A DNA stretch of 64,000 nucleotides from Methylobacterium sp. WL119 (GCF_008039875.1 NZ_VRUU01000003.1:95251-159250), one strand, 5' to 3'. Positions 38,829-48,102 are shown, counted from the first letter of the stretch. Notes: generated by a model from the sequence alone, not told the origin. Numbers and translations: made by a program.

Positions 38829-39203
38829 ATGTCGGACATGCACAGGGCGGGCGCCGAGGCGCCGGAGGCGTTGGCCCGCCTGTTCAACCAGCGCGCCAAT
38901 GCCGGCGACGTCGAGGGGCTCGTCGCACTCTACGAGCCCGATGCGGTGCTCGCCGCGGGCCGCATCGTCGCCACCGGGCACGCGGAGATCCGCGCCTTCT
39001 ACGCCGACCTGCTGTCCCGGCGCTCGGACTTCCCGGCCGCGGACGTGCTGCCGCCGCTGCGCAACGGGCCGATCGCGATGACGTTCGCGCGGCTGCCCAA
39101 CGGCACGATCTCCGCGGAGACCGCGCGCGAGCAGGCGGACGGGACGTGGCGCTGGGTGATCGACCAGCTGAAGATCAAGCCGTCCGAAGGTCAGGCCCGG
39201 TAA
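38829..39203 (+). CDS. DUF4440/SnoaL-like NTF2-fold protein
   Basis: A 124-residue protein: [49 protein letters not shown] and the final strand [11 protein letters not shown] are the YybH/DUF4440 pattern. It likely forms a cone-shaped dimer with an unknown ligand. AGGAG is 6-10 bases before the ATG. It probably shares the message with the OsmC gene. Its 3' end overlaps the epimerase gene tail by 13 bp. Confidence 0.82.
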   Translation: MSDMHRAGAEAPEALARLFNQRANAGDVEGLVALYEPDAVLAAGRIVATGHAEIRAFYADLLSRRSDFPAADVLPPLRNGPIAMTFARLPNGTISAETAREQADGTWRWVIDQLKIKPSEGQAR

Positions 39204-40201
39204 TACGCGCGATACCACCGCACGAACCGCTCGACGCCGGCCTCGATCGGGGTCGACGGCGCGAAGCCGACGGCGGCGGAGAGGTCGTCCACGTCGGCGA
39301 AGGTCGCCGGCACGTCGCCGGCCTGCATCGGCAGCATCCGCCGGACCGCCTTCACGCCGAGGCAGCCTTCCAGCACGTCGATCAGGTGGAGCAGCTGCAC
39401 CGGCTGGTTGTTGCCAATATTGTAGAGCCGGTAGGGCGCGGCGCTCGTGCCCGGGTCGGGGCGTGCACCGTCCCAGCCCGGGTTCGGCGCGGCGATGCGC
39501 TCGCCGATCCGCACCACCCCGTCGACCACGTCGTCGACGTAGGTGAAGTCGCGCTGCATCAGCCCGTTGTTGAACACCGAGATCGGCTCGCCTGCGAGGA
39601 TCGCCCGGGTGAACAGGAACAACGCCATGTCGGGCCGGTACCAGGGGCCGTAGACCGTGAAGAAGCGCAGGCCCGTGGTCGGCAGACCGTAGAGGTGGCT
39701 GTAGGAATGGGCGAACAGCTCGTTCGCCTTCTTGGTCGCCGCGTACAGGCTGACCGGGTGGTCGACGTTGTCGTGGATCGAGAACGGCATCTTGGTGAGC
39801 GCGCCGTAGACCGAGCTCGACGAGGCGTAGACGAGGTGCGCGCAGCCGTGATGGCGGCAACCTTCGAGGATGTTCAGGAATCCGTCGACGTTGCTGCGCG
39901 CGTAGGCGCGCGGGTTCTCGAGCGAGTAGCGCACGCCCGCCTGCGCCGCGAGGTGGACCACGAGCCGAAAGCGGTGCTCGGCGAACAGCGCATCGACGGC
40001 ATCGGCCTCGGCGATGTCGAGCTTCAGGAAGCGGAAGTTCGGATGGGCCTCGAGCCGTGCGAGCCGCGCCTGTTTCAGGCCGACGTCGTAATAGGCGTTG
40101 AGGTTGTCGATGCCGATCACCGGCCGGCCGGCCGCGAGGTAGCGCTCGGCGACGTGGTACCCGATGAACCCGGCCGCCCCGGTGATCAGTACAGGATCCA
40201 T
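39191..40201 (-). CDS. NAD-dependent epimerase, UDP-glucuronate 4-epimerase type
   Basis: A 336-residue extended SDR. The NAD loop [17 protein letters not shown] opens the protein; [17 protein letters not shown], the catalytic Ser-rich [10 protein letters not shown], Tyr-Lys pair YAATKKANE, and [17 protein letters not shown] are hallmarks of UDP-glucuronate 4-epimerases (LspL/Cap1J group). It would interconvert UDP-GlcA and UDP-GalA for surface polysaccharide. No other sugar gene adjoins it. Confidence 0.85.
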   Translation of the reverse strand: MDPVLITGAAGFIGYHVAERYLAAGRPVIGIDNLNAYYDVGLKQARLARLEAHPNFRFLKLDIAEADAVDALFAEHRFRLVVHLAAQAGVRYSLENPRAYARSNVDGFLNILEGCRHHGCAHLVYASSSSVYGALTKMPFSIHDNVDHPVSLYAATKKANELFAHSYSHLYGLPTTGLRFFTVYGPWYRPDMALFLFTRAILAGEPISVFNNGLMQRDFTYVDDVVDGVVRIGERIAAPNPGWDGARPDPGTSAAPYRLYNIGNNQPVQLLHLIDVLEGCLGVKAVRRMLPMQAGDVPATFADVDDLSAAVGFAPSTPIEAGVERFVRWYRAYYRA

Positions 40202-40554
40202 GAGCGTCCCCCTTCGTGCGGCCGCATCCGCGGTCCGAAGCTGCGCCTCCCTAGACCATTTCCAGCGCTTGGTGGATGCCGTCGCGGAACGGGATCGATG
40301 TCGCGTCCGACACGGGGAACCGCGCCGGCGGCGGCCTGCGCGGAGCGCGTCCGCACGGGGGTGGAATACCGAGTTCGATCATCAACCGTGAGTAGAGCGA
40401 GCCGATCGGATCGTCGCGCCCGCGGAATCGCTTCCCGGCGGAGGAACCCCGACGCGACGGCGACGGTTCACCAGCGTACGCCGACGCCGAATCGGGCAGC
40501 GGCGCCGTTCGAGGCGGAGGCTCCGCCTCCGCAGACGACCCAAGGACTTCCCCA
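40202..40554. other. intergenic region with a degenerate repeat-like segment
   Basis: 353 bp between divergent genes. Positions 40251-40320 look like a decayed copy of the common Rhizobiales intergenic palindrome family, and GGCGGAGG/CCTCCGCC-type dyads appear near 40510-40530. No gene is supported. Confidence 0.35.
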
Positions 40555-40812
40555 ATGAAGAAACTGTTCCTGATCGCCGCGTCGCTGACGCTCATGTCCG
40601 CGACCGCCTTCGCCCAGGGGAACTCCCCCTACAACTCGTCCGGCTCCCAGGCCGGCGGCCCGCGCGGCGGCATGGAGCGTGCGATGGGTGCGCCGGGCGG
40701 CACGCCGGAGATGGGCTCGTCGATGCGCCCCGGCATGCGCCCGATGGCCCGTCCGATGATGCGCCACCAGCGCCGCCACCGCATGATGCATCACCGTCGC
40801 CACCGCATGTGA
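40555..40812 (+). CDS. secreted Met/His/Arg-rich protein
   Basis: 85 residues with a signal peptide (MKKLFLIAASLTLMSATAFA). The mature part begins QGNSPYNSSGSQAGGPRGG and ends in MRPGMRPMARPMMRHQRRHR then MMHHRRHRM. The clustered Met and His suggest soft-metal (copper or silver) binding in the periplasm, by analogy only; the high Arg content could instead bind anionic surfaces. A strong terminator follows at 40832. Confidence 0.7.
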   Translation: MKKLFLIAASLTLMSATAFAQGNSPYNSSGSQAGGPRGGMERAMGAPGGTPEMGSSMRPGMRPMARPMMRHQRRHRMMHHRRHRM

Positions 40813-40831
40813 TCGGTTCGACGTTCGCGTG

Positions 40832-40859
40832 AAAGGCCGCCCGAGAGGGCGGCCTTTTT
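40832..40859 (+). terminator. rho-independent terminator
   Basis: AAAGGCCGCCC pairs with GGGCGGCCTTT around GAGA, with a T5 run. It is 20 bp after the Met/His-rich gene. Confidence 0.9.
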
Positions 40860-41434
40860 CGTTTCCGGGATCGCTTTCCGGCCGGCATCGACCGGAGGTC
40901 GGCCGAAAAAGTCACGGGGCGGCGAGCGCCGGGCGCTGGTCGGCGCAGATGCCCCCAGCCCTTGTGTAACCCCATCACCTGGTGCGCCTCCCGGTCGGCC
41001 GCGCTTCGGTGCCCGGCAACGGCCGCGCAGAGGCAGCTGCCCTTGGCCGCGAAGGTGACGATCAGCGTCGTGAACGGCTTGTCAGGGGGCGCCCATGCCG
41101 CGGTCTCGGCGTCGGTCACGACGCGGCGGGCATTCTCCGCGACGTCGCGGTGGACGCCGCGATCGGGAAAGGCGTCGCCCTGCAGGCCCTGCATCTGACG
41201 ACGCCGGTGTCGCCCGATCCGGCGTCGAATTCCACCGACGCGTGGTGTCGGGCAGAGGCGCGATCGGTCCCCATCCCCGATCGCCGGCCGGCTTTCGAAC
41301 GCGCATGCACGGAACCGGGCTTCGCTTTCGCGACGCCGCGGAGTCGCGCATCCTAGGTTCGAATTCACCTCCCCTTAACCGGATGCGGACATCACTCCTA
41401 CGGATAGGGATCCGTCTTCGTGCCGCGGTGAATC
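40860..41434. other. intergenic region without a supported gene
   Basis: 575 bp. A minus-strand frame here reads FPDRGVHRDVAENARRVV and later cysteine-containing sequence, but it runs on through the antisense of the 40555 gene without a defined end. I do not call it. Promoter elements for the chemoreceptor gene probably lie near 41350-41430. Confidence 0.35.
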
Positions 41435-43111
41435 ATGAGCTTGTCGATCGGTACGAAGATCCACGCGATCACGGTGATCTGCGTGCTGGGGCTGATCAGC
41501 CTCATCGCCCTCTCGGTCATCGAACTCCGCGACGAGGTGACGAACAGCCGGGCGGTCAAGACGCAGCAGCTGGTCGAGGTCGCCGCCGGCGTGCTCGAGC
41601 ATTTCGAGGGGGAGGCGCGGTCCGGCCGGATGACCGAAGCGGCCGCCAGGCGGTCGGCGCTCGAGGGCGTACGGAACCTGCGATACGGCGCGAACGAATA
41701 CTTCTACATCATCGACGACCAGGTGCGGATGGTGATGCATCCGATCAAGCCGGCTCTCGACGGCACGGATCTCGCCGCGCTGAAGGATCCGGTGGGCAAG
41801 GCCCTGTTCGTCGAGATGGCCGACGTGGCACGGAGACGGGGGGCCGGCTTCGTGTCCTACATGTGGCCGAAACCCGGGGCCGAGCAGCCCGTCGACAAGA
41901 TCTCGTTCGTGAAGCGCTTCGAGCCGTGGGGCTGGATCATCGGCTCGGGCGTCTACGCCGACGACACGCTGGCCCACCTCAAGGCCCTCGTGATCGAGCT
42001 GTCGCTCGGCCTCGGCGGCATCGCGCTGCTGGTCGGCAGCGCCGCCTTCCTCATCGGGCGGCAGGTCACCCGCCCGATCTACGGGCTCACCGACACGATG
42101 AGCCGGCTCGCCCGCGGCGCGACCGCCGTGGACATTCCGGGGATCGCGCGCCGCGACGAGATCGGCGAGATGGCCCGGGCGGTCGACGTCTTCCGCCAGA
42201 ACGGGATCGAGCGCCTCGCCCTGGAAGCCCAAAAGGTCGCGGAGCAATCCGCCCGGCAGCGCCGGGCCGACCGGGTCGACCAGCTCGTGGTCGATTTCGA
42301 CCGGACGATCGCGGGCGCGATCGGCATCGTCACCTCGGCCGCGACCGAGCTCGACGCGACCGCCCGCTCGATGACCCAGGTGGCCGACGCCACCAGCAAC
42401 CAGGCCCTGGCATCCAGTGCGGCGGCGGAGGAGACCTCGGCGAACGTCCAGACGGTCGCCGCCGCCGCCGAGGAGATGGTCGCCTCGCTTCGGGAGATCG
42501 AGCGCCAGGTGCAGGAATCGAACGCGGTCGCCGCCACCGCATCCCGCGAGGCGCGCGCCACCGACGCCGCGATGGCGACGCTGTCGGAGGCGGCGGAACG
42601 GATCGGCGAGGCCGTGGCCACCATCACCGCGATCGCCGGGCAGACCAACCTGCTGGCCTTGAACGCCACGATCGAGGCGGCGCGGGCCGGGGAGGCGGGC
42701 CGCGGCTTCGCGGTGGTCGCCGCCGAGGTCAAGGCGCTGGCCGGCCAGACCGCGCGGGCGACGGACGAGATCGGCGGCCAGATCCTGGCGATCCAGAACG
42801 CCAGCAGCCAGGCGGCCGCGACCATCTGGCAGGTCGGACAGACCATCGTGTCGGTCAACGCGATCACCGGCACCATCGCGTCCACCGTCGTCGAGCAGAC
42901 GGCCGCGACCGACGAGATTTCCCGCAACGCCGTCGAGGCGGCGCACGGGACGCAGGACGTCTCGCGGAACGTGGCGCAGGTGCTGGCCTCGGCCGGGGAG
43001 ACCGGGACCGCCGCCCAGCAGGTGACGATGGCGGCCAACGAGCTGGCCACGCAATCGGTGAACGTGCAGCGCGAGGTCGAGGCGTTCCTGTCGGCCATCC
43101 GCACGGCCTGA
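41435..43111 (+). CDS. methyl-accepting chemotaxis protein with single Cache domain
   Basis: 558 residues. A first membrane helix ([19 protein letters not shown]), a periplasmic sCache_2-type domain of about 150 residues ([45 protein letters not shown]), a second helix near residue 190, a HAMP region, then the signalling hairpin whose tip reads [20 protein letters not shown] and [15 protein letters not shown]. sCache chemoreceptors often sense organic acids. No che genes are nearby. Confidence 0.93.
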   Translation: MSLSIGTKIHAITVICVLGLISLIALSVIELRDEVTNSRAVKTQQLVEVAAGVLEHFEGEARSGRMTEAAARRSALEGVRNLRYGANEYFYIIDDQVRMVMHPIKPALDGTDLAALKDPVGKALFVEMADVARRRGAGFVSYMWPKPGAEQPVDKISFVKRFEPWGWIIGSGVYADDTLAHLKALVIELSLGLGGIALLVGSAAFLIGRQVTRPIYGLTDTMSRLARGATAVDIPGIARRDEIGEMARAVDVFRQNGIERLALEAQKVAEQSARQRRADRVDQLVVDFDRTIAGAIGIVTSAATELDATARSMTQVADATSNQALASSAAAEETSANVQTVAAAAEEMVASLREIERQVQESNAVAATASREARATDAAMATLSEAAERIGEAVATITAIAGQTNLLALNATIEAARAGEAGRGFAVVAAEVKALAGQTARATDEIGGQILAIQNASSQAAATIWQVGQTIVSVNAITGTIASTVVEQTAATDEISRNAVEAAHGTQDVSRNVAQVLASAGETGTAAQQVTMAANELATQSVNVQREVEAFLSAIRTA

Positions 43112-43321
43112 TCGACGGCGATCGATCGGATTCGGACGCAGGGCGATCCGCGTCCGTCGGGCCCGAACCCGGCGGAGCGTGCGGTCGCGATCACGAAACC
43201 CCGAGCTGGGCGCCGCGGCCGGAGCGGTTAACACCCCGGTAACCATAACCTTCGAGAACCGGGCCCTGAACGGCGGCGGGCTCGCCCATGCGCCCCGGCC
43301 GAGTTCGAAGGAGCAACGACC

Positions 43322-43612
43322 ATGGCCCCCGGTTACGTGATCGCCGCCTGTCTGGAAGGCGCCGGAGCCATCGGGATCGTCGTGGCGCTGTTCCGCCTTC
43401 ACCGGGAGCAACGTGCCAAAGCCGCCGAGCTCGCCCGCTTCCTGCGGTCCGGGCAGGTCCGGGATGTGCCGCTGCCGAAGCCTCGACCGGCTGCCACCGC
43501 CCGCCCGGCGCCTGCCATCCGGCTCGGCGCGACGATGCGGCCGCCCGAGCCGATCGATCCCTCCGACGCGCTGCTCGCCCTTCGAAGCGCGTTCGGCGCC
43601 TCGGTGCGTTGA
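43322..43612 (+). CDS. small membrane-anchored protein
   Basis: 96 residues with one N-terminal helix (VIAACLEGAGAIGIVVALF), then a basic, proline-rich cytoplasmic part (KPRPAATARPAPAIR). GAAGGAG 9-15 bases upstream supports the ATG. No known domain. Confidence 0.6.
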   Translation: MAPGYVIAACLEGAGAIGIVVALFRLHREQRAKAAELARFLRSGQVRDVPLPKPRPAATARPAPAIRLGATMRPPEPIDPSDALLALRSAFGASVR

Positions 43613-43634
43613 CGCCGCGCGCTCCGCGCTCGCC

Positions 43635-43739
43635 TCAGCGCAGCAGGGCGTCGAGACCGAAGCCGCCGAAGACCACGAAGGCGAGCGTCATCAGGAACTT
43701 GAGGTCGTCGATCGTCTCGGTCGTGGCCGCCGCCCGCAC
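43635..43739 (-). CDS. possible 34-residue membrane peptide
   Basis: From GTG 43739: VRAAATTETIDDLKFLMTLA then FVVFGGFGLDALLR. One membrane helix with sensible composition; the frame is open further upstream but lacks ATG/GTG/TTG. No ribosome site is seen, so this is tentative. Confidence 0.3.
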   Translation of the reverse strand: MRAAATTETIDDLKFLMTLAFVVFGGFGLDALLR

Positions 43740-44001
43740 GTGCTCGAACGCTGAAGACCGGGTCAGCCCGGCCTCCTCACCCTCCGCCGTCGCGCGATTT
43801 CGAGCGAATCGATTCAGGCTTTCTTAACCGGCCGTCCCGGACTTCTCGGAGACGTGCTTCACGCCTCGTTAAGGCCTCTGACATTCGTCAGGCCGCCGTC
43901 AACCATGTTCCCGCCGCGGCGGCTCGCCGGAACCCGAGCCGCATCCCGCTCGTTAGGTGCGCGGAACCTGCCTCCACGTTGAGGTGCCGCGACGACCGCT
44001 C
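43740..44001. other. intergenic region upstream of a terminator
   Basis: 262 bp that end in an intrinsic terminator (44002-44034) although no upstream gene on that strand is evident. A short non-coding transcript is possible. Confidence 0.3.
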
Positions 44002-44034
44002 GGCCCGCGCCTTTCCCGGCAGGCGGGCCTTTTT
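44002..44034 (+). terminator. rho-independent terminator
   Basis: GGCCCGC (44002-44008) pairs with GCGGGCC (44023-44029), followed by T5. Confidence 0.8.
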
Positions 44035-44084
44035 CATGGACGTCCGGTCGCTTGGCGGCAGCCCGTCCCGATCGGAGCCCCGTG

Positions 44085-44270
44085 ATGCGCAACCTCCTCC
44101 TCACCCTCATCGTGCTCGCCGCCGGCTTCGTCCTCGTCGCGATGTACATCGCGCCGACCCAGCCCGGCCTGCGCACTTGGTATCGCGACAACGCCTGCGT
44201 CCACCTGGACAAGGTGAGCCCGCAGATCTGCGCGCCCATCCGTCAGGCCGAGGGCAGCGACAAGGTCTGA
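44085..44270 (+). CDS. small membrane-anchored or secreted protein
   Basis: 61 residues: an N-terminal helix (LLLTLIVLAAGFVLVAMYIA), then RTWYRDNACVHLDKVSPQIC with two cysteines that could pair in the periplasm. The ATG at 44085 follows CGGAG. It is seven bases upstream of the next membrane protein gene, so probably co-expressed. Confidence 0.6.
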   Translation: MRNLLLTLIVLAAGFVLVAMYIAPTQPGLRTWYRDNACVHLDKVSPQICAPIRQAEGSDKV

Positions 44271-44277
44271 CCCCCGG

Positions 44278-44580
44278 ATGTCGGCCCTGCGTCGCGCCGT
44301 CGATTGGACGTTCCGCGACCGGAACACCGGCGCGATCGTGATTGGACAATGGCCCAATCTGCCGCTCTGGTTGTTCCTCGGATTGTCTGCCGCGCGATGG
44401 CTGCTCGCGCCGAACGCTGACGGCGGGCAGAATGACGTCGGGATGTGGCTTCGGATCGCGTCCGGCGCGGCGCTCGCCTGGTGGGCGGCGGACGAGATCC
44501 TGCGCGGCGTGAATCCCTGGCGCCGCCTGCTCGGTGTGATCGCGTTGGCCGGTTTGGCGGTCTCCGCGGTGTTCGGCTGA
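44278..44580 (+). CDS. small membrane protein
   Basis: 100 residues with two or three membrane helices (LPLWLFLGLSAARWLL, IASGAALAWWAADEILRG, LLGVIALAGLAVSAVFG). The 'WWAADEILRGVNPWRRLLG' stretch is typical of small uncharacterised proteobacterial membrane proteins. Downstream partner of the 44085 gene. Confidence 0.7.
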   Translation: MSALRRAVDWTFRDRNTGAIVIGQWPNLPLWLFLGLSAARWLLAPNADGGQNDVGMWLRIASGAALAWWAADEILRGVNPWRRLLGVIALAGLAVSAVFG

Positions 44581-44654
44581 TCCAGGGCAGCTTCGGAGCG
44601 AGGCCGCGCCGGCATTCACGCCATTTCGTAATTTCTACGCAGCATCGAAACTTG

Positions 44655-44672
44655 TCGTTGCGTGCACAACGA
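44655..44672. promoter_or_regulatory. operator-like dyad upstream of truncated XRE gene
   Basis: TCGTTG-CGTGCA-CAACGA: exact 6-bp arms with a 6-bp spacer, about 90 bp before ATG 44763. XRE regulators often bind such dyads at their own promoters. Confidence 0.4.
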
Positions 44673-44762
44673 ATTCCGTGAATACGGTTTCGACCGATGG
44701 GTCCGTTCGCGCTCGCGTGTGACTATGCGAACAGAAGCCGGAAATCTGGGCGGGCGAAACCG

Positions 44763-45017
44763 ATGACCAACCTGGGAACCACGCGCCGCCTGCAGGACGG
44801 CCCGCATCCGTCGACCGGCCTGCAGGTCCTGGGCAAGATCGCCGCCGTGCTCGCGATCCCGGTCCAGGATTTCTTCCGCGACGAGGTGCAAGCCTCCAGC
44901 GCCGCGACGCCCTCGGCAGCCGAGTGCGAGCTGCTGATGACGGCGTTCCTGCGGGTGCGCGATCCCGAGATCCGGAACCGCATCGTCGGCGTGCTGCGGG
45001 CGTATTCCGGCAACTGA
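44763..45017 (+). pseudogene. XRE-family regulator with internal deletion of the HTH
   Basis: 84 residues: MTNLGTTRRLQDGPHPSTGL then QVLGKIAAVLAIPVQDFFRD. The end of an XRE HTH ('NPSTGLL.KIA.AL.VPV.DFF') is clear, but helices 2 and 3, including the recognition helix, are missing between MTNLGTTRRL and QDGPHPSTG. The C-terminal tail looks intact. DNA binding is unlikely; it could still dimerise. The remaining frame is open, so it could be a functional mini-protein rather than a dead gene. Confidence 0.6.
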
Positions 45018-45025
45018 TCGCGGCG

Positions 45026-45808
45026 TCAGAGTTCGGCCGAATCGCGGGAGAGCTCGCTCCGCAGGCGCCGTGCCGCTTCGAGCAATGCGCTATCGCGCCG
45101 CCTGCGCGGACGGGGCAGGTCGATCCGCACCTCCGCCGACACCCGGCCGGGCTTGCCGGCCAGCACCACCACCCGGTCGGCCAGCGTCACCGCCTCGTCG
45201 ATGTCGTGGGTCACGAACAGCACCGTCTTGCCGGTGGCGGCCTGGATGCGCTGCACCTCATCTTGGAGACCCTCGCGGGTGAAGCTGTCGAGGGCCGAGA
45301 ACGGCTCGTCCATGAGCAGCACGTCCGGGTCGACCGCGAGCGCACGGGCGATGGCGACGCGCTGGCGCTGCCCGCCCGAGAGCTGGTGCGGCCAGCGCTG
45401 GGCGAGATCGTCGAGCCCGACGAGGGCCAGCATATCGGCGGCCTTGGCCCGACGCTGGGAACGCGACAGGCCGCTGTTCTCCAGGCCGAAGGCGACGTTG
45501 TCGACGACCCGCCGCCACGGCAGCAGGCGTGCATCCTGGAACACCAGGGCCATCGGCGTGCGGCAGCCGGGCCGCGTCGCCAGCTCGACCGTGCCCGAGC
45601 TCGGCGCGGCGAGGCCGATCAGCACCCGCAAGAGCGTCGACTTGCCGACGCCGGATTCGCCGACGATCACCAGGAACTCGCCGCGCGCGACGGTGAGGTC
45701 GAGGTCCGACAGGATGACGTTGCGCGTGCCCCCGCGCGCGTAGGCGAGGCTCAAAGCCCGGAAGGCGATGATCGGGTCGCGCATGGCGGTGTCGGCCTGG
45801 GTCGCCAT
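45026..45808 (-). CDS. ABC transporter ATPase (nitrate/sulfonate/taurine type)
   Basis: 260 residues. Walker A is GESGVGKSTLLR, the Q-loop lies in VFQDARLLPW, the signature is LSGGQRQRVAIARAL, Walker B is VLLMDEPFSALD and the H-loop VTHDIDEAVTLADRV. The FQD-RLLPW Q-loop pattern is typical of SsuB/TauB/NrtD ATPases. It is the last gene of a substrate-binding protein, permease, ATPase operon, with a 4-bp gap to the permease gene. The 3' end is 8 bp from the truncated XRE gene. Confidence 0.93.
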   Translation of the reverse strand: MATQADTAMRDPIIAFRALSLAYARGGTRNVILSDLDLTVARGEFLVIVGESGVGKSTLLRVLIGLAAPSSGTVELATRPGCRTPMALVFQDARLLPWRRVVDNVAFGLENSGLSRSQRRAKAADMLALVGLDDLAQRWPHQLSGGQRQRVAIARALAVDPDVLLMDEPFSALDSFTREGLQDEVQRIQAATGKTVLFVTHDIDEAVTLADRVVVLAGKPGRVSAEVRIDLPRPRRRRDSALLEAARRLRSELSRDSAEL

Positions 45809-45812
45809 GCGC

Positions 45813-46565
45813 TCAGGCCCGCCAGCGCAGGAGCCAGCCCTGCAGGGCGACGAACGCCGAATCGAACAATCCGTAGAGCCCGGCCATGGTGAGCATGTAG
45901 ACGACCACGATGTCGGTGGAGAGCAGGCTCGAGGCCTGCATCATCCGCTGCCCGACGCCCGGCACGCCGAAGATCTCCGCCGCGACCACCGCCATCCAGG
46001 CTTGGCCGAGCGCCGTGCGCAGGCCGACGAGGATGCCCGGCGTCGCCGCCGGCAGCAGGATCTTGGTCAGACGTGCGGGGGCCGAGCGGAAGCCGAAGGC
46101 CTGTGCCACCTCAATCAGGTCGCGGTCGACGCCGCGCACGGCGCCCTGCGTCGCGAAGAAGACGATCCAGAACACGCCGATGGCGATGATGAACACGGCC
46201 GCCGACGGCTCGACGCCGAACCAGATGATGGCGAACGGCACCCAGGCGAGGCCCGGGATCGGCCGCAGCAGACGCACAACCCAGGCGGTCGCGGCTTCGA
46301 ACGTCCGCGACATGCCGCCGACGAGGCCGAGCGCGATCCCGGCGCCCGCGCCGACGGCGAGGCCGACGAGGTAGTGGCTCAGGCTCGACGCCACCGCCTC
46401 GAACCACACCCCGAGCTCGATCTCGCGCAGGAACGCGGCCGGGATCGTGCTCGGCGGCGGCAGGAAGGCCGGGTTGATCAGCCCGAGCCGGGGCGGCGCC
46501 TCCCAGACCAGGAGGAAGGCGGCGAGCCCGAGGGCCGACAGCAGGATCGCGCGGAGGACGGTCAG
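45813..46565 (-). CDS. ABC transporter permease (nitrate/sulfonate/taurine type)
   Basis: 250 residues with about six membrane helices. The EAA-type loop QAFGFRSAPARLTKILLPAA and the segments RPIPGLAWVPFAIIWFG and GLRTALGQAWMAVVAAEIFG are the SsuC/TauC hallmarks. No ATG, GTG or TTG lies at the expected start. CTG 46565 overlaps the TGA of the binding-protein gene (CTGA), so a CTG initiation coupled to upstream termination is the simplest reading; otherwise the N-terminus is cut to a much later GTG. Confidence 0.88.
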   Translation of the reverse strand: MTVLRAILLSALGLAAFLLVWEAPPRLGLINPAFLPPPSTIPAAFLREIELGVWFEAVASSLSHYLVGLAVGAGAGIALGLVGGMSRTFEAATAWVVRLLRPIPGLAWVPFAIIWFGVEPSAAVFIIAIGVFWIVFFATQGAVRGVDRDLIEVAQAFGFRSAPARLTKILLPAATPGILVGLRTALGQAWMAVVAAEIFGVPGVGQRMMQASSLLSTDIVVVYMLTMAGLYGLFDSAFVALQGWLLRWRA

Positions 46566-47602
46566 CGCGCGATCGCCTTCTCGTAGAAGCCCGGCACGAA
46601 CAGGCCGTCGATCGGCACGTCCTTGTCGAGGGTGCCGATGCTCACCTGATAGGCCTGCATCTTCCGCGTCGCCTCGACGATCACCCGCGGGTCGGCGGTG
46701 AACTTCGCCGCCGGCGAGGACAACGCCTTCCGGATCGTGGCGAGATCGGTGATGCCCTTGCCGAGCGCCTTCTCGACCGGCGGCGCGGCGCGGGCCGGAT
46801 CGGTCTTGAGCAGGTCGGTCGCCTTCACCAGCGCGTCGACGAGGCCCTGCACCGCGGCCGGGTTCCTGTCGGCGAAGGCGCCCGAGACGGCGACCACGGT
46901 GCCGGGCTGGTCGGGGAACATCTCGGCGCCGGTGGCGATCAGGGCGATCGCCGGGTTGCGCTGCTGGACGATCGTCAGCGCCGGCTCGCGGATCGAGGCG
47001 CCGTCGACGGCGCCGGCGAGCAGAGCCTGCTGCGTCGCGTCGATGCCCATGGCGACGACCTCGGCGTTCGTCTTGTCGGTCTTGGCCACCTGCCAGAGCC
47101 AGTGCTGCAGCGTGGTGTTCGGCACCGAGCCCGGCGGCTGGGTCGCGAGGCGGGCGGCGCGGCCCTCCTTCTCCCGGTAGCGGCGGAAGGCCTCCGCCTT
47201 GTCGGCGGTCGCCGCGAAGTAGGGCGCGAGCTTGGGGCCTGCGACGAACACCATCTCCTCGACCGCGGTCGCGGCGACCACGCGCACGTCGATGTTCTTG
47301 GTGCGCGCCACCGCCAGCGGCGCGATGCCCGCGACGTAGACGTCGATGGTGCCGGAGGCCAGCGCCTGGATCATGTTCGGCCCGGACTCGAAGGTGGTGA
47401 ATCCCGGCTTGAGCCCGGCGGCCTCGAGCCAGCCCTCTCCGTTGGCGACGAAGATCGGCGCCGCGCCGATCACCGGGATCACGCCGATGCGGACGGGCAC
47501 CGGCGCGGTCTGCGCCGTCGCGGAGCCCGCCCCGAGGGCGTCCGCCCCGAACGCGAGCAGGCCCGCAGCGAGGATCGTACGGCGATTGGGGAACTGACGC
47601 AT
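46562..47602 (-). CDS. ABC transporter substrate-binding protein (NMT1/SsuA-like)
   Basis: 346 residues. The N-terminus MRQFPNRRTILAAGLLAFGA with a following Ala-rich segment is a signal peptide that may be Tat-type (NRRTIL). The mature part PVRIGVIPVIGAAPIFVANG, then ALASGTIDVYVAGIAPLAVA and GAEMFPDQPGTVVAVS, is a periplasmic type-2 binding fold of the sulfonate/nitrate/thiamine-precursor class. The ligand cannot be assigned without the pocket alignment. First gene of the operon. Confidence 0.92.
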   Translation of the reverse strand: MRQFPNRRTILAAGLLAFGADALGAGSATAQTAPVPVRIGVIPVIGAAPIFVANGEGWLEAAGLKPGFTTFESGPNMIQALASGTIDVYVAGIAPLAVARTKNIDVRVVAATAVEEMVFVAGPKLAPYFAATADKAEAFRRYREKEGRAARLATQPPGSVPNTTLQHWLWQVAKTDKTNAEVVAMGIDATQQALLAGAVDGASIREPALTIVQQRNPAIALIATGAEMFPDQPGTVVAVSGAFADRNPAAVQGLVDALVKATDLLKTDPARAAPPVEKALGKGITDLATIRKALSSPAAKFTADPRVIVEATRKMQAYQVSIGTLDKDVPIDGLFVPGFYEKAIAR

Positions 47603-47922
47603 GGGCTCGGGATTTCCGGGCTCGGGAGCGGAGCGGCTTCGGCCGCTCCCATGCCACAGGCCGGCGAAAGTGCAAATCGGCGCGCCGAAAACGCCATCCG
47701 CCCTCGCTCGCGCGTGGCAAGCACTTCGATTGCGACCACATGGTTACGAAGGATGAAGCCGCGCAAAATCGCCTAGGTATTCCAATGCAACTTTCAGATG
47801 CTGGAAAACGGTTCTGTACTCATAGAAAGCGTGTCTGAGAGATATCCACAGAGTCGAATTTTATTGCCATTCATTTCTGTATAAGGCATCCATCCTTTCC
47901 ACCAGAGAAGTCTGCCTTGGGG
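47603..47922. other. intergenic promoter region, relatively AT-rich
   Basis: 320 bp. It separates the ABC operon from a small plus-strand gene, with AT-rich sequence at 47745-47920. A single DnaA-box-like ATATCCACA (47842-47850) occurs alone. No gene supported. Confidence 0.45.
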
Positions 47923-48087
47923 ATGATCGTCGCGATGCTCAGCTTCGCTTGCCTGACCTGCGGCGTTGGCCTTGCCCGCATGTCGACGCGCGACCCGGAT
48001 CGGGCGCCGATCCTGGAACGATGGAGCGGGCTCTGCCTGCTCGCCGGCCTCGCCCTGCTCGGAGCCGCCCTGCCGCTCTTCCGCTGA
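47923..48087 (+). CDS. 54-residue small membrane protein
   Basis: MIVAMLSFACLTCGVGLARM, then STRDPDRAPILERWSG and CLLAGLALLGAALPLFR: two hydrophobic helices flanking a charged loop, with a proper TGA and codon bias. It lies just upstream of the DUF3597 gene but with a separate stress-type promoter between. Confidence 0.6.
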   Translation: MIVAMLSFACLTCGVGLARMSTRDPDRAPILERWSGLCLLAGLALLGAALPLFR

Positions 48088-48102
48088 CGTTGCGGCGCGG
48101 CC

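Noticed and set aside
40251..40320. Apparent protein tail reading [18 protein letters not shown] on the minus strand
   Set aside because: It looks more like a degenerate intergenic palindrome (AGACCATTTCCAGC...GTGGATGCCG) than a gene end; no upstream coding sequence connects to it.
40592..41368. A 258-codon minus-strand frame covering the region before the chemoreceptor gene
   Set aside because: A middle stretch looks protein-like, but the frame continues antisense through the signal-peptide gene at 40555 and has no defined end or family match. Comparison with relatives would decide.
47842..47850. DnaA-box-like ATATCCACA in an AT-rich gap
   Set aside because: A single imperfect box with no cluster, no dnaA/dnaN/hemE context and no GC-skew evidence; not an origin.
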